A stretch of 64,000 bases of DNA, from the IMG/VR virus record IMGVR_UViG_3300031972_002446, positions 1 through 64,000 of that record, one strand, 5' to 3'. The notes below the pieces were generated by a model. That model was not told where the DNA came from, searched no databases, and saw only the letters and a list, made by a program, of their open reading frames with translations. How positions within the stretch are numbered: the stretch's first letter is position 1; each line of letters begins with the position of its first letter. Both the position numbers and the translations under genes were made by a program. This DNA is from a virus. Below are positions 1-8,343 of this stretch, piece by piece.

Positions 1-518
1 GTATCATCTGTAGAACCTTCGCTTTGCCCTCCATTATAATCAATGAAACAAATTAAATTATTTAAATTTTCTTTAGGAGCATACATAAGAGCTTCCCATA
101 TTTGACCTTCTTGTATTTCTCCATCGCCAAGTATACAAAATACAAAACCTTCTTCTTTTTTAATTTTCTTAGCCAAAGCATGTCCTATACTTATGCTAAG
201 ACCTTGACCTAAAGATCCTGTGGTTGCATCTAATAATGGCAATCTTAATTTGTCTGGATGTCCTTGTAGCGGTGAATCTATTTCTCTAAATAATTTTAAA
301 TCTTCATCCGATATTTTTCCTAATTCATGTAGTGCTGCATATATAATTGGTACAGCATGTCCTTTTGATAATATCAGCTTATCCTTACCATTAATATCAT
401 AATCGTTGTAAAGAACGCTAATAAGTTCAGCAATAGAGAAACTACCACCAATATGGCCTGATTGTTTTCCATAAACCATATCTAGTACTTTTATTCTTAA
501 TATATTAGGATCAAGCAT
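1..518 (-). CDS. transketolase N-terminal (ThDP-binding) subunit, partial
   Basis: The reading frame starts at ATG 518-516 and runs off the left edge, so only about 172 residues are visible. It shows the SKGHA segment and the thiamine diphosphate signature GDGEIQEGQIWEA, as in the N-terminal half of split transketolases. Transketolases move two-carbon units between sugar phosphates. The start overlaps the stop of the SIS isomerase gene (511-513), so the two are probably translationally coupled. Next to an isomerase and a nucleotidyltransferase it probably supplies an unusual sugar precursor for a glycan rather than central metabolism; that role is inference. The C-terminal subunit should lie just left of the window. 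Confidence 0.85.
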   Translation of the reverse strand, partial: MLDPNILRIKVLDMVYGKQSGHIGGSFSIAELISVLYNDYDINGKDKLILSKGHAVPIIYAALHELGKISDEDLKLFREIDSPLQGHPDKLRLPLLDATTGSLGQGLSISIGHALAKKIKKEEGFVFCILGDGEIQEGQIWEALMYAPKENLNNLICFIDYNGGQSEGSTDD

Positions 519-1143
519 TTTGTATCCTTTGTTTAATTACTCCGCAGGCCAAATGTGTCAATTTAGAAATAATATCTTCAAAATGAAAATTATTATTATT
601 ACCTCCTATTTGCCCCGGAAAATACGACTCTCCTTTTAAAGATATAGATAAGTCAGCATATTCATTGCATTTATTGTCCGAGTTTCTAGTCAGCAAGACT
701 GTTTTTCCATTACTATATACACAATATTTCATAGCTTTCACAATATTTTTTGAGTTACCAGAGCCAGACATGCCAATGAATACATCTCCAGTTTCAAACT
801 GATATTTTAACTGCTCTAAATATACGTTTTCATATCCTAAGTCATTAGTAATTCCTGTTAAGGTCGCTTGATCTGAACATAGATTAACGCATTTAAATTT
901 ATTTCTTATTACTGAACTAGGCTTTGTCTTATCATCAGACACAAAAGGATGCATATTAAAGTCAACCACAAAATTTTGCAGATACCCAGCCGTTCCACCA
1001 TTTCCTGCTACAAATATTGTTTTTTGTTTTAGATAGGCTTCAAATATAATATCTATAAATCTAGATATTGATTCATTATCAATTTCATTGAATCTAGCCG
1101 AAGATTCTTTTTTATATAAATCAATTAGATCTGTAGCAGTCAT
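511..1143 (-). CDS. SIS-domain sugar-phosphate isomerase, GmhA-like
   Basis: This 210-residue protein has the SIS fold of phosphosugar isomerases. Residues about 45-55 read VAGNGGTAGYL and about 123-130 GMSGSGNS, the two phosphosugar-binding loops typical of GmhA, the sedoheptulose-7-phosphate isomerase. GmhA proteins are about 190-200 residues, so the length fits. It overlaps the preceding nucleotidyltransferase-kinase gene by 23 nt and the following transketolase gene by 8 nt. Together these point to heptose or a related sugar phosphate as substrate, which is inference from the family and neighbours; the exact substrate cannot be read from sequence. Confidence 0.8.
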   Translation of the reverse strand: MTATDLIDLYKKESSARFNEIDNESISRFIDIIFEAYLKQKTIFVAGNGGTAGYLQNFVVDFNMHPFVSDDKTKPSSVIRNKFKCVNLCSDQATLTGITNDLGYENVYLEQLKYQFETGDVFIGMSGSGNSKNIVKAMKYCVYSNGKTVLLTRNSDNKCNEYADLSISLKGESYFPGQIGGNNNNFHFEDIISKLTHLACGVIKQRIQNA

Positions 1144-2680
1144 TGTCTTCCTTATATTTTGCTAGTAAGTATTTGCTATATAAAAATAAAAAATCACCAT
1201 ATTTATTATTGTCAAAATCTCTGTATAAATTACATATACTCATATAGTGTATAATAGCTAAAAGCTTAATATTTTGCCAACAAAATTTATTATTTTTACA
1301 AAACTTTTTGAATATATTTTTTAAATTATACAAATTATTTTTTATCATAAAACTAACTTCAGCTCTATTTTCTTCTAAAGAATACCCATAATATCCTCGC
1401 ATAATTGTAGTACCATTAATTAACAACCCATGATATATCTTAGATAAATCATAGTAAGCATCACCAAATTCTATACTGGAACCAAATGATTCTCTCCAGT
1501 CTATGATAGAGAATTCTTTATTTCTTATATTATAAAGTATATTTTCTGGTTGTAAATCCCCATGAAATCTTACAGGAATGGCTTTACTGTATATACTTCT
1601 CCAATCTATATCATTTAAAAGTTGTTTTAGTGGTTTAACTTCTAGTCCGTTAATATAGGTAATTTGATCTAAATCACTACCCAATAAGGGTGCTAAACGA
1701 TTGAGTGTTTTTTCTTGATACATTAATTTACAATTATTTATAAATATTTCATCTTTTTCTGAGTTATATTTGTAAAAATTATCTAAATAATATTGTAAAA
1801 ACTTTTTAAATATTCTTTCATCATATATATCTGAAAGCATATATCCTTGAATATAGTCATATGAATACATGTTTTCATTTATTAATTTAATATTAGTATT
1901 TGGTATAAAATCGCATCTAGCAATTCTTTGTGTAATCCTATCAGCATCATCAAAAAATTTAGTAACTATTCCATTGTCTATTAGTAATGTTTCATTATTC
2001 TTATTTGCCACAACTTCTTTATTAAATTTTTGTCGTACTATATTATAAGATTCTGTATTTCCTATATCGTACCATGTGTGTTTTAATATTTGTAAGTTTA
2101 ACCCTTTAAACCCATCAATAACTTGGTGTTCATTATTTATGATGGTCGGGTTTTTAAGGTTATGCCAAAAATGATCGTAGTCATAAATACCAGCGATACC
2201 TGTATAAGCATACTCCCCCTTTCCATAGTATAATTCATTGAAGTGATTATTACTATCACAACCTATCAAGCAGTATCTGTGCGATTCTGATTCTTCTACT
2301 TTTGAAGCACCAATCCAATTATAAGTACATTCCAGATAAGGATACTCTTCTTCTATTATTGTATCAATAGATGTGAAAATAAAAGGTTCTTGTAAAAAAA
2401 TTTCACAACACAATAAACTATACCCAGGTCCAGAGTTATCACCGTCATAGTTATCTATATCAACAAATGTAATTTTTCTATCTTTATAAATATTATTTAT
2501 ATATGTTTTAATTTGTTTAGATTTGTATCCAACGGCTATAACTATATCAGTAGTTGTCGGAATTTTATCTATAATATATGATATAGCAGGTTTATTTTGT
2601 ATAGGAAGTAGAGCTTTATGCAATCCTTTTATACTTGAGTTTCTGGTTCCTTTACCAGCAGCTAATAAACACACTTTCAT
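1121..2680 (-). CDS. bifunctional sugar nucleotidyltransferase / phosphotransferase (kinase-like)
   Basis: A 519-residue two-domain protein. The N-terminal half begins MKVCLLAAGKGTR, the nucleotide-binding signature of sugar-1-phosphate nucleotidyltransferases. The C-terminal half contains HGDLQPENIL and, about 15 residues later, IDWRE, the catalytic and metal-binding loops of choline kinase/aminoglycoside phosphotransferase-type kinases. The fusion is comparable to LicC/LicA-type choline decoration enzymes or to heptose and sugar kinases. It would activate a sugar or small alcohol to an NDP or CDP form for glycan assembly. The substrate is unknown. It follows the cupin gene by 9 nt and overlaps the SIS gene, consistent with one operon. 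Confidence 0.8.
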   Translation of the reverse strand: MKVCLLAAGKGTRNSSIKGLHKALLPIQNKPAISYIIDKIPTTTDIVIAVGYKSKQIKTYINNIYKDRKITFVDIDNYDGDNSGPGYSLLCCEIFLQEPFIFTSIDTIIEEEYPYLECTYNWIGASKVEESESHRYCLIGCDSNNHFNELYYGKGEYAYTGIAGIYDYDHFWHNLKNPTIINNEHQVIDGFKGLNLQILKHTWYDIGNTESYNIVRQKFNKEVVANKNNETLLIDNGIVTKFFDDADRITQRIARCDFIPNTNIKLINENMYSYDYIQGYMLSDIYDERIFKKFLQYYLDNFYKYNSEKDEIFINNCKLMYQEKTLNRLAPLLGSDLDQITYINGLEVKPLKQLLNDIDWRSIYSKAIPVRFHGDLQPENILYNIRNKEFSIIDWRESFGSSIEFGDAYYDLSKIYHGLLINGTTIMRGYYGYSLEENRAEVSFMIKNNLYNLKNIFKKFCKNNKFCWQNIKLLAIIHYMSICNLYRDFDNNKYGDFLFLYSKYLLAKYKEDNDCYRSN

Positions 2681-2689
2681 ATTGATACT

Positions 2690-3160
2690 TTACTCATGTT
2701 CTGTATTGATTTTTCCACTTTCTCTATTACTATCATCTTCAAATCTAAGACAGTCATTTAAATGAGCAGTCGAACACTCTAGTGCTTTATAATCTGTGAT
2801 CGCACACACTCGATGCTTGCGATTTACAGGCACACACCAACCTTCACCCGCTTTATAAACCTTGCTCTCTAGTGTTCCATCTTCTTTTTGTAAAATAACT
2901 TCCGCTTCACCTTCAATAACAAAGTTTGTTTCTATTTTCTTTTCATGTGATTGTAAACTACTTCTATTCCCAGCTTTCATAAAAATAATTTTATAAGCAT
3001 AAAATTCATTTAACTCTAACCATATTTCATAGCCCCAAGGTTTATCTACTCTATAAGAACTAACATCTAATGGATGAGATTTTTGGCTGTCAATCTTGTC
3101 TTTGTATTCCTCTAGAGCTTCTCTAACCCAATTATCTTTAATATTATCATATTTTGACAT
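2690..3160 (-). CDS. cupin, type II mannose-6-phosphate isomerase-like
   Basis: A 156-residue single-cupin protein. DKPWGYEIWL near residue 40 and the later Q-x-H segment (SLQSHEKKIE) with VIEGEAEV match the cupin of type II phosphomannose isomerase/GDP-mannose pyrophosphorylase proteins, including metal-ligand His and Glu positions. It would isomerise or bind a sugar phosphate or nucleotide sugar. The strongly charged C-terminal tail is not part of the cupin. It lies inside the glycan operon between the HAD phosphatase and the nucleotidyltransferase-kinase. Confidence 0.75.
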   Translation of the reverse strand: MSKYDNIKDNWVREALEEYKDKIDSQKSHPLDVSSYRVDKPWGYEIWLELNEFYAYKIIFMKAGNRSSLQSHEKKIETNFVIEGEAEVILQKEDGTLESKVYKAGEGWCVPVNRKHRVCAITDYKALECSTAHLNDCLRFEDDSNRESGKINTEHE

Positions 3161-3170
3161 TATATTCCTT

Positions 3171-3524
3171 TCATATTAAAAAATGTTCTTCTGTCAAACC
3201 TTTGTTTCTCTCTACATTAATTGCTGTAGCTGTTTTGGTTCCGTTTGGCTTTGAATCATTAATCACTATTCTTTCACCTCTTGGTAAACCCATAATCAAC
3301 ATATCATAAAAAATACCAAAATTATTTAATTGGTCTATGGTTAATTGTCTCATGCTTTCTGGACGACCAGTAGTAAGAATAATCTTATAATCTTTTGCTT
3401 TCCATATACTAATTACATCAATTACATTAGGCAACAATTCTGGTTCATTTTGTGTAATTTGATGTAATCCTCCATGATGTTTTAAAAGAGTTCCATCTAT
3501 ATCGCAAAAAATAGTTTTATTCAT
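3171..3524 (-). CDS. HAD-superfamily phosphatase
   Basis: A short 117-residue HAD protein. Motif I is FCDIDGTLL with the nucleophile and acid/base Asp pair, motif II is LTTGRPE, and the distal acidic motif is INDSKPNGTKT. It has no large cap domain, as in KDO8P- or heptose-bisphosphate-type phosphatases used in capsule loci. It probably dephosphorylates a sugar-phosphate intermediate of the neighbouring pathway. It is separated by one base from the preceding gene and 10 nt from the cupin gene. Confidence 0.75.
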   Translation of the reverse strand: MNKTIFCDIDGTLLKHHGGLHQITQNEPELLPNVIDVISIWKAKDYKIILTTGRPESMRQLTIDQLNNFGIFYDMLIMGLPRGERIVINDSKPNGTKTATAINVERNKGLTEEHFLI

Positions 3525-3525
3525 T

Positions 3526-4194
3526 TTATGATACGCTATGAGAAAAATATTGAGAACAATTTCTACTATCCTTACATTGTGCTGTACATTGACCTTTAAA
3601 ATTTACTGGTAATAAATATTTTGTTGGCATGGACATATGTAGATAGTGTCCTGTCTTCATTCCTTCAAGTGATGTGTAATGTAAAAATTTTTTATATAAT
3701 CTTTTGGGTATGATATGCACCATATCTACAGTTCTATCAAAATTATTAGTTTCTTTACACATGACGTACATGGATTTACTATCATATTTTGTAGATCTAA
3801 TTAATTCTATAAATTTATTTGTGATTAATAAATCAGATCTTAATATTAAGCCATGGTCACTTATACTATCTATATCTTTAATTAATAAAGATAATGCATT
3901 CGTGAGTGTGGTGAACTGTGTTGAGTTTTGTTCTGTGTGTAAATAAATAGCCCGTGGACTTAACTTAGTTTTAATATTATTGATAATATCATCCGGGGTG
4001 TTGTCGTAAGATGTTACATAGGTGGCTACTTCGTATTTCTGTTTAAGGGATAGTATTAGTTTTTCATAATCTTCAATACATTTATTAAAATCTATAGTAT
4101 AATTTCTATGCTTTTTTCTTCTTGTTGAAAGTGGGGTCCAGTTTTCTTTATATAAATAGCCCCTTAGTATTACATCCAATGTGGGTTTAGACAT
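3526..4194 (-). CDS. uncharacterised glycan-locus protein, possible glycosyltransferase
   Basis: This 222-residue protein is not recognised with certainty. It starts MSKPTLDVILRGYLY and carries HGLILRSDLLIT near residue 115, followed by VDMVHIIPKRL. The arrangement of an LRxD segment and a later P-containing beta strand resembles the 240-residue protein at 58588-59310 (VCRLRCDHI then DRFAIGP), which looks like a nucleotide-sugar transferase of the SGQMR type. The placement in the glycan operon supports a sugar-transfer role. No signal peptide or membrane segment is visible. Confidence 0.5.
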   Translation of the reverse strand: MSKPTLDVILRGYLYKENWTPLSTRRKKHRNYTIDFNKCIEDYEKLILSLKQKYEVATYVTSYDNTPDDIINNIKTKLSPRAIYLHTEQNSTQFTTLTNALSLLIKDIDSISDHGLILRSDLLITNKFIELIRSTKYDSKSMYVMCKETNNFDRTVDMVHIIPKRLYKKFLHYTSLEGMKTGHYLHMSMPTKYLLPVNFKGQCTAQCKDSRNCSQYFSHSVS

Positions 4195-4218
4195 TTATGT
4201 GCGTATCCTTGTATTATA

Positions 4219-5055
4219 TTATCTTCTTAAAGTATCTTTTTTAAGTTTTTCTTTTTCTAGTAAAATTCTAGCAGCTGGTGGTGCGCTAATGCTAGACTCT
4301 ACATCCCTAATACCTTTTACTAATTTAAATACACCGGAAGGTTCTAGACTAGAGAGATGGTCGCTTCCCCACATACTATGATCTAGTGTTATATGTCTTT
4401 CTATCCACTCAGCACCCAAAGCAACAGCTGCAAAAGTAGTAACCAAACCATATTCATGTCCACTATAACCTATCTGTCTTGTAGGCCATCTTTTTTGTAG
4501 CCATTTAATATAGTTCAGATTGATTTCATTAACCGGGCAGGGATAGGTGCTATTTGTATGCATTACAATATCAGGTCCACAAGAATAAATACATTCTTCT
4601 ATTTCTTGTTCTGTGCTCATACCAGTAGATATTATTAGTGTGTTAAATTTTTTTCTAGCATGACTGCAAAGTTTTTCATTTGTAATAAGAGCAGAAGGTA
4701 TTTTTGCTATATCTGTGTATTTGCTCATCATATTTGAACTAGCAATATCCCAAACACTAGCAAACATTTTGATATTTTGATTTGCAGCATAGTCTATCAG
4801 CTCTCTAATTTGCTCTTCATTAAATTCAATTTTTTCTTTATACTCAAGATAAGTCATGTCTCCCCAAGGTGTTTTGCGTATCTTGTTTTTTTGATCTTCT
4901 GGAACACAAATACTTGGTGTTCTTTTTTGAATTTTCACATAATCACAGCCAGAAGAGCTGGCTATATTTATAAGCTTTTTGCAATTCTCAGGAGATCCGT
5001 TATGATTGATCCCTATTTCTGCTATAATCTTGGTATTACTCTTGGTATTTGTCAT
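4219..5055 (-). CDS. NeuB-like acidic-sugar synthase without SAF domain
   Basis: A 278-residue protein with the NeuB TIM-barrel pattern: KIIAEIGINHNG at the N-terminus, VKIQKR, IISTGMST, a Cys-Pro-containing strand (STYPCP), IGYSGHE and the conserved ERHITLD metal-site segment. NeuB enzymes condense phosphoenolpyruvate with an N-acyl hexosamine to make sialic, legionaminic or pseudaminic acids. Usual length is about 340-350 residues because of a C-terminal antifreeze-like SAF domain, which is absent here. The preceding gene overlaps its start by 20 nt. Function as a nonulosonate synthase is likely, although some relatives act on other sugars. Confidence 0.8.
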   Translation of the reverse strand: MTNTKSNTKIIAEIGINHNGSPENCKKLINIASSSGCDYVKIQKRTPSICVPEDQKNKIRKTPWGDMTYLEYKEKIEFNEEQIRELIDYAANQNIKMFASVWDIASSNMMSKYTDIAKIPSALITNEKLCSHARKKFNTLIISTGMSTEQEIEECIYSCGPDIVMHTNSTYPCPVNEINLNYIKWLQKRWPTRQIGYSGHEYGLVTTFAAVALGAEWIERHITLDHSMWGSDHLSSLEPSGVFKLVKGIRDVESSISAPPAARILLEKEKLKKDTLRR

Positions 5056-5704
5056 AAAAAAAGCCTTTTAAGCCAATAGGATTTATAACATTAATTTGAA
5101 CATTAGGATACTCTGTATCTACAAAAGATCTAAATAATGCCCAACTTTTCTTTAAATACTCTAAATTGCTTTTTCTGTTTTGTTTATGGAAATGTTTAGA
5201 CCCAGATATATCGCAACCAACTATATTGATTTCTTTAAAACCAGCAAATAAAGCAAATTGCATACATATAAATATAGTAGAGACTCCTGCATCACCAAAA
5301 TGATGTTTGTCTATATCTTTTTGAAAATTACCTTTAGGATGACCCCACATAGGACCTTGAGTATCATACCATAAAGCATCCGATTCTATAGCAAATTTTT
5401 GACTACAACCAAAACCATGATCTCCTATAAATGTTCCTATAAATTTTTGAGATTTAGCATTGTACTTTTGTATTTTATTTTTTAATTCTTTAGAACCCCA
5501 AGCACAATCTTGAAAAAATAAATAATCAAAATTTAATTTATCATAGTACACACAACTATTACAACCTATATGTAACGCTTTATCAATAACTTTATATTGA
5601 GTTAGTGTTTCGCCAGTTCCGCATACGGTAGCAATATCGTTTTTATGTTTATTTTTATATGGCCGAAAAGTATTCCAGTTTAGCTTAGAATACGGGTAGT
5701 TCAT
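5036..5704 (-). CDS. DUF115/GT42-like protein, possible sialyltransferase-type enzyme
   Basis: A 222-residue protein. The N-terminal strand-loop IATVCGTGETL and the later GVSTIFICMQFALFAGF followed by INIVGCDISGS resemble the Rossmann-like core shared by DUF115 (Maf/MptE-like) proteins and GT42 sialyltransferases, where an AxxLG(Y/F)K-x-I-(Y/N)-x-x-G-x-D segment is conserved. Its position next to a NeuB-like gene makes transfer or handling of a nonulosonic acid attractive, but this is inference and the two families cannot be separated by eye. Confidence 0.5.
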   Translation of the reverse strand: MNYPYSKLNWNTFRPYKNKHKNDIATVCGTGETLTQYKVIDKALHIGCNSCVYYDKLNFDYLFFQDCAWGSKELKNKIQKYNAKSQKFIGTFIGDHGFGCSQKFAIESDALWYDTQGPMWGHPKGNFQKDIDKHHFGDAGVSTIFICMQFALFAGFKEINIVGCDISGSKHFHKQNRKSNLEYLKKSWALFRSFVDTEYPNVQINVINPIGLKGFFYDKYQE

Positions 5705-5716
5705 TCTCTTACTCCG

Positions 5717-5896
5717 TTATTTATAATAGTCTTGCCAATATTCCCAATCTTCTTCTTTTGGTTTCTCTCGTTTTTCTTTTTTGAATTGTACACTTTGTTT
5801 GTGTTTTACTTTCTCATCTATAAATTTTTTATCTTTATTATTTTTGCAATGATTCCTGGTTTTCCTTGGTTCTTCATTAGAAAAATTATTAGACAT
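5717..5896 (-). CDS. small highly basic hypothetical protein (59 aa)
   Basis: ATG 5896-5894 to TAA 5717-5719 encodes 59 residues very rich in Lys, Arg and Glu, ending WEYWQDYYK. The mRNA upstream has AAAGGTCT before the start. It fills the gap between the glycosyltransferase at 5927 and the gene at 5704 with no competing frame. No domain is recognised; the composition suggests nucleic-acid or polyanion binding or a disordered linker. Confidence 0.5.
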   Translation of the reverse strand: MSNNFSNEEPRKTRNHCKNNKDKKFIDEKVKHKQSVQFKKEKREKPKEEDWEYWQDYYK

Positions 5897-5926
5897 TGTA
5901 TCTAGACCTTTCTACTGTGTAAATAT

Positions 5927-7504
5927 TTAATGCCAATTTTCTCCATATATAGGCAAATCTGCATGATACGCCACGGATCCTCTATCCATAAAAATTTTAC
6001 CACCTTGGCTACGCAACGCTGCACATACCGTATAATGATCCGTAAAAGAAGGATGGTCTTCATATTGTACAATATTATCAAAAATTTTATGATTATTAAC
6101 TTTAGCCATTCTAAAAACTTTTAGAAGCTCATCTTGCAATTTACCGTAACCTTTTTGGAATGTTGATGTTGGCACAACATAAGTACAGCCGACACAATCT
6201 ATTTCTACTAATCTATTATCGTTTTTGACATAAGGGGGATTAAGATCAAAGTTTCTAGAGGCACAGCCTTTTTTCATAATGTCTCTAGCATATTTTGAAT
6301 TAATAGAAGTTCTATCTTTTTGTTGATAGCCACACCAATCATAAAAAACATTTGAATTTTCTATTAACATCACTGGGGCTGTAATGCCTTCAGGATTTAA
6401 GCCAATAGCTCTTGAAACAAAATTATAAGGGTAACTCACTATATCGGAATCTATTACATACAAGTAATCGTAATCATCTAGATTTGTTCTAGAAAGCATA
6501 ATATTTCTTATTCTTTTAACCCTAGACCAAGGTGTATAATCTTTAGATTCCTTGCCGACCCTATCATTTTCAAAGTAATAATGTATATCTAAGTGTGGGT
6601 TATGTTCTTTTAAGCTATAAGCGTGATCCAACATTTTTTGCAACAAATATGGCTCTTGATTTTCTAAGTATGCTATGTGCAATAATACTCTTGGTTTTTG
6701 TGGCAAGGAGCTTAGATGGTCTGTTATTTGTTTGTTTTCTTGTTCTAGGTCTTTTTTACATTTAGACTGCATATATTCTATAACAGATGCTGAGTCTTGA
6801 TTCCTAATAAAAGATGTGAATTTTTCTATTTCTTCAGGAGTTGGTAATTGACCGTTGATTCTGATTGATAGTTGACTAAATATACTATCTTTCAATTCTT
6901 TGAATAAGTCTGAGAATTTACTGCACTTTGTTTTAATTAGTGTTCTTAATTTATTTTGAGAACCACATGTTGCTACAGTCTTTCCTGTAAGCCCTTTAAC
7001 CAACAGGCAAAGAGTTACAAAAGATATATAATATATAAAATTATTATAAGTTTTTAAGCTATCTATAAATTTATCACCATTGAATAAATATTCTTTATGA
7101 GGAAACATTGTTATTCTGTTATTATTCGCAATACTGTTAATGAGTGATAGTTTCAGATTTTGTATATCAATCTCAGATCCTGCACTGTTTTTTAATGAAT
7201 TTAATACTATATCAAATATTTTACTATACGGAGATCTATCTATTAAATCAGTCTTTGCTGATTTAGATATGTAAGTTTTCCTATCTCCTTTCATCGAGTC
7301 AAATTTTTCAGTAACATTATCTTGAATTTGCTTATTCGGATTCTGGGTTTTTAAATATTCTGCTGAATTTTGAAGAGAGCGAACAATCTGATCGACCTGT
7401 CCGTTTTCAATAAGTCGTAAATAGGTTTTAATACCTGATTCATCGACATCTCTGCCCAAAATATTATTATATAATTGGTTTAATTTATTGATATTATGAT
7501 TCAT
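5927..7504 (-). CDS. DUF4214 domain fused to a GT62/Anp1-like glycosyltransferase
   Basis: Start chosen at ATG 7504-7502 because it overlaps the upstream stop as ATGA; an in-frame ATG at 7522 also exists. Residues about 1-60 (LYNNILGRDVDESGIKTYL...) match DUF4214, a small helical domain common in glycosyltransferase and surface-layer proteins. The C-terminal half reads PRVLLHIAYLENQEPYLLQ, then NIMLSRTNLDDYDYLYVIDSD, the Asn-Arg region plus DxD metal motif seen in GT62-type mannosyltransferases. It probably extends a glycan chain. The middle third has no recognised domain. About 525 residues, cytoplasmic. Confidence 0.7.
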   Translation of the reverse strand: MNHNINKLNQLYNNILGRDVDESGIKTYLRLIENGQVDQIVRSLQNSAEYLKTQNPNKQIQDNVTEKFDSMKGDRKTYISKSAKTDLIDRSPYSKIFDIVLNSLKNSAGSEIDIQNLKLSLINSIANNNRITMFPHKEYLFNGDKFIDSLKTYNNFIYYISFVTLCLLVKGLTGKTVATCGSQNKLRTLIKTKCSKFSDLFKELKDSIFSQLSIRINGQLPTPEEIEKFTSFIRNQDSASVIEYMQSKCKKDLEQENKQITDHLSSLPQKPRVLLHIAYLENQEPYLLQKMLDHAYSLKEHNPHLDIHYYFENDRVGKESKDYTPWSRVKRIRNIMLSRTNLDDYDYLYVIDSDIVSYPYNFVSRAIGLNPEGITAPVMLIENSNVFYDWCGYQQKDRTSINSKYARDIMKKGCASRNFDLNPPYVKNDNRLVEIDCVGCTYVVPTSTFQKGYGKLQDELLKVFRMAKVNNHKIFDNIVQYEDHPSFTDHYTVCAALRSQGGKIFMDRGSVAYHADLPIYGENWH

Positions 7505-8343
7505 GAAAATAACCTTTTCCATTTATTATTAGACTGAGAAACCCTCTTCCAATTAAAGGGGTATAGTTCGATTTGGCTACATTCTGTGCCAGCGGCTTTT
7601 TTATCAAATATCCATTGATCTGGTATATAAACATCTTTATGTTGGTTTTTATCTGATAATAGGGAAGCCCACCATGAGAAAGTGCTATTGGCTATAATAT
7701 TCATACCGCTTAAGTACATAATATAGAAATCGTGGTAAGAGTCAAGATTGTCAACAAAAACTATATTATCTTGTTTGATATTATATTGATGAAATTCTCT
7801 TTTAACTAATTCTATATCGTCGCTAATTATAAATACATTAATATAATCTAAACTCTTCATTATACCAGTATAATAGGATATATCTAAAAATCCATGTTTG
7901 GATTGCAGGGATGTATAGTCTGTTCTTCTGAAATGTAAACATAATGTTTTTTCTAAATTATATTTTTTGCTATACTTTTTAATATACTCATTAGACTCTT
8001 TAAGTATTTTATTATTGGGTTGCAACTCTAATCTGATTTCATTTAAAAATATTTTATAGTAATTAAGATTTTGAAAAAAACCACATAAATCTATATTGCT
8101 ATATTTTAAAATGTCTTTATCGAATTCAAATGGATCTTTTTCTATATATTTATGGATACTATTTTCATATAGTTTTTTATAAGATAAATTTTTAGTATTA
8201 AAAAATTTTAAAAAATGTTTAGATGGATTCAGGTGAAAGTCACAGTTGTGTAAGACCGATAAGGCTTTGCATAAACTATATTGAAATAATTGATTTCCAA
8301 ATCTACCATAATCTATATGATTAAAAATTGAGCAAGATATCAT
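7501..8343 (-). CDS. GT11 alpha-1,2-fucosyltransferase-like
   Basis: A 280-residue protein with the diagnostic GT11 motifs: GRFGNQLFQY near the N-terminus, CLHFRRTDY in the middle (the HxRR(x)DY donor motif), FIISDD, and NSTFSWWASLL near the C-terminus. GT11 enzymes transfer fucose, or a close analogue, from GDP-sugar to galactose-type acceptors. Length is normal for the family. It is coupled by ATGA overlaps with the genes on both sides. Confidence 0.88.
   Translation of the reverse strand: MISCSIFNHIDYGRFGNQLFQYSLCKALSVLHNCDFHLNPSKHFLKFFNTKNLSYKKLYENSIHKYIEKDPFEFDKDILKYSNIDLCGFFQNLNYYKIFLNEIRLELQPNNKILKESNEYIKKYSKKYNLEKTLCLHFRRTDYTSLQSKHGFLDISYYTGIMKSLDYINVFIISDDIELVKREFHQYNIKQDNIVFVDNLDSYHDFYIMYLSGMNIIANSTFSWWASLLSDKNQHKDVYIPDQWIFDKKAAGTECSQIELYPFNWKRVSQSNNKWKRLFS

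Noticed and set aside
4777-5079. Plus-strand reading frame inside the NeuB gene
   Set aside because: It is the complement of a well-supported gene and shows no domain or ribosome site. The same holds for nearly all other plus-strand frames in the window except 40400-41176.
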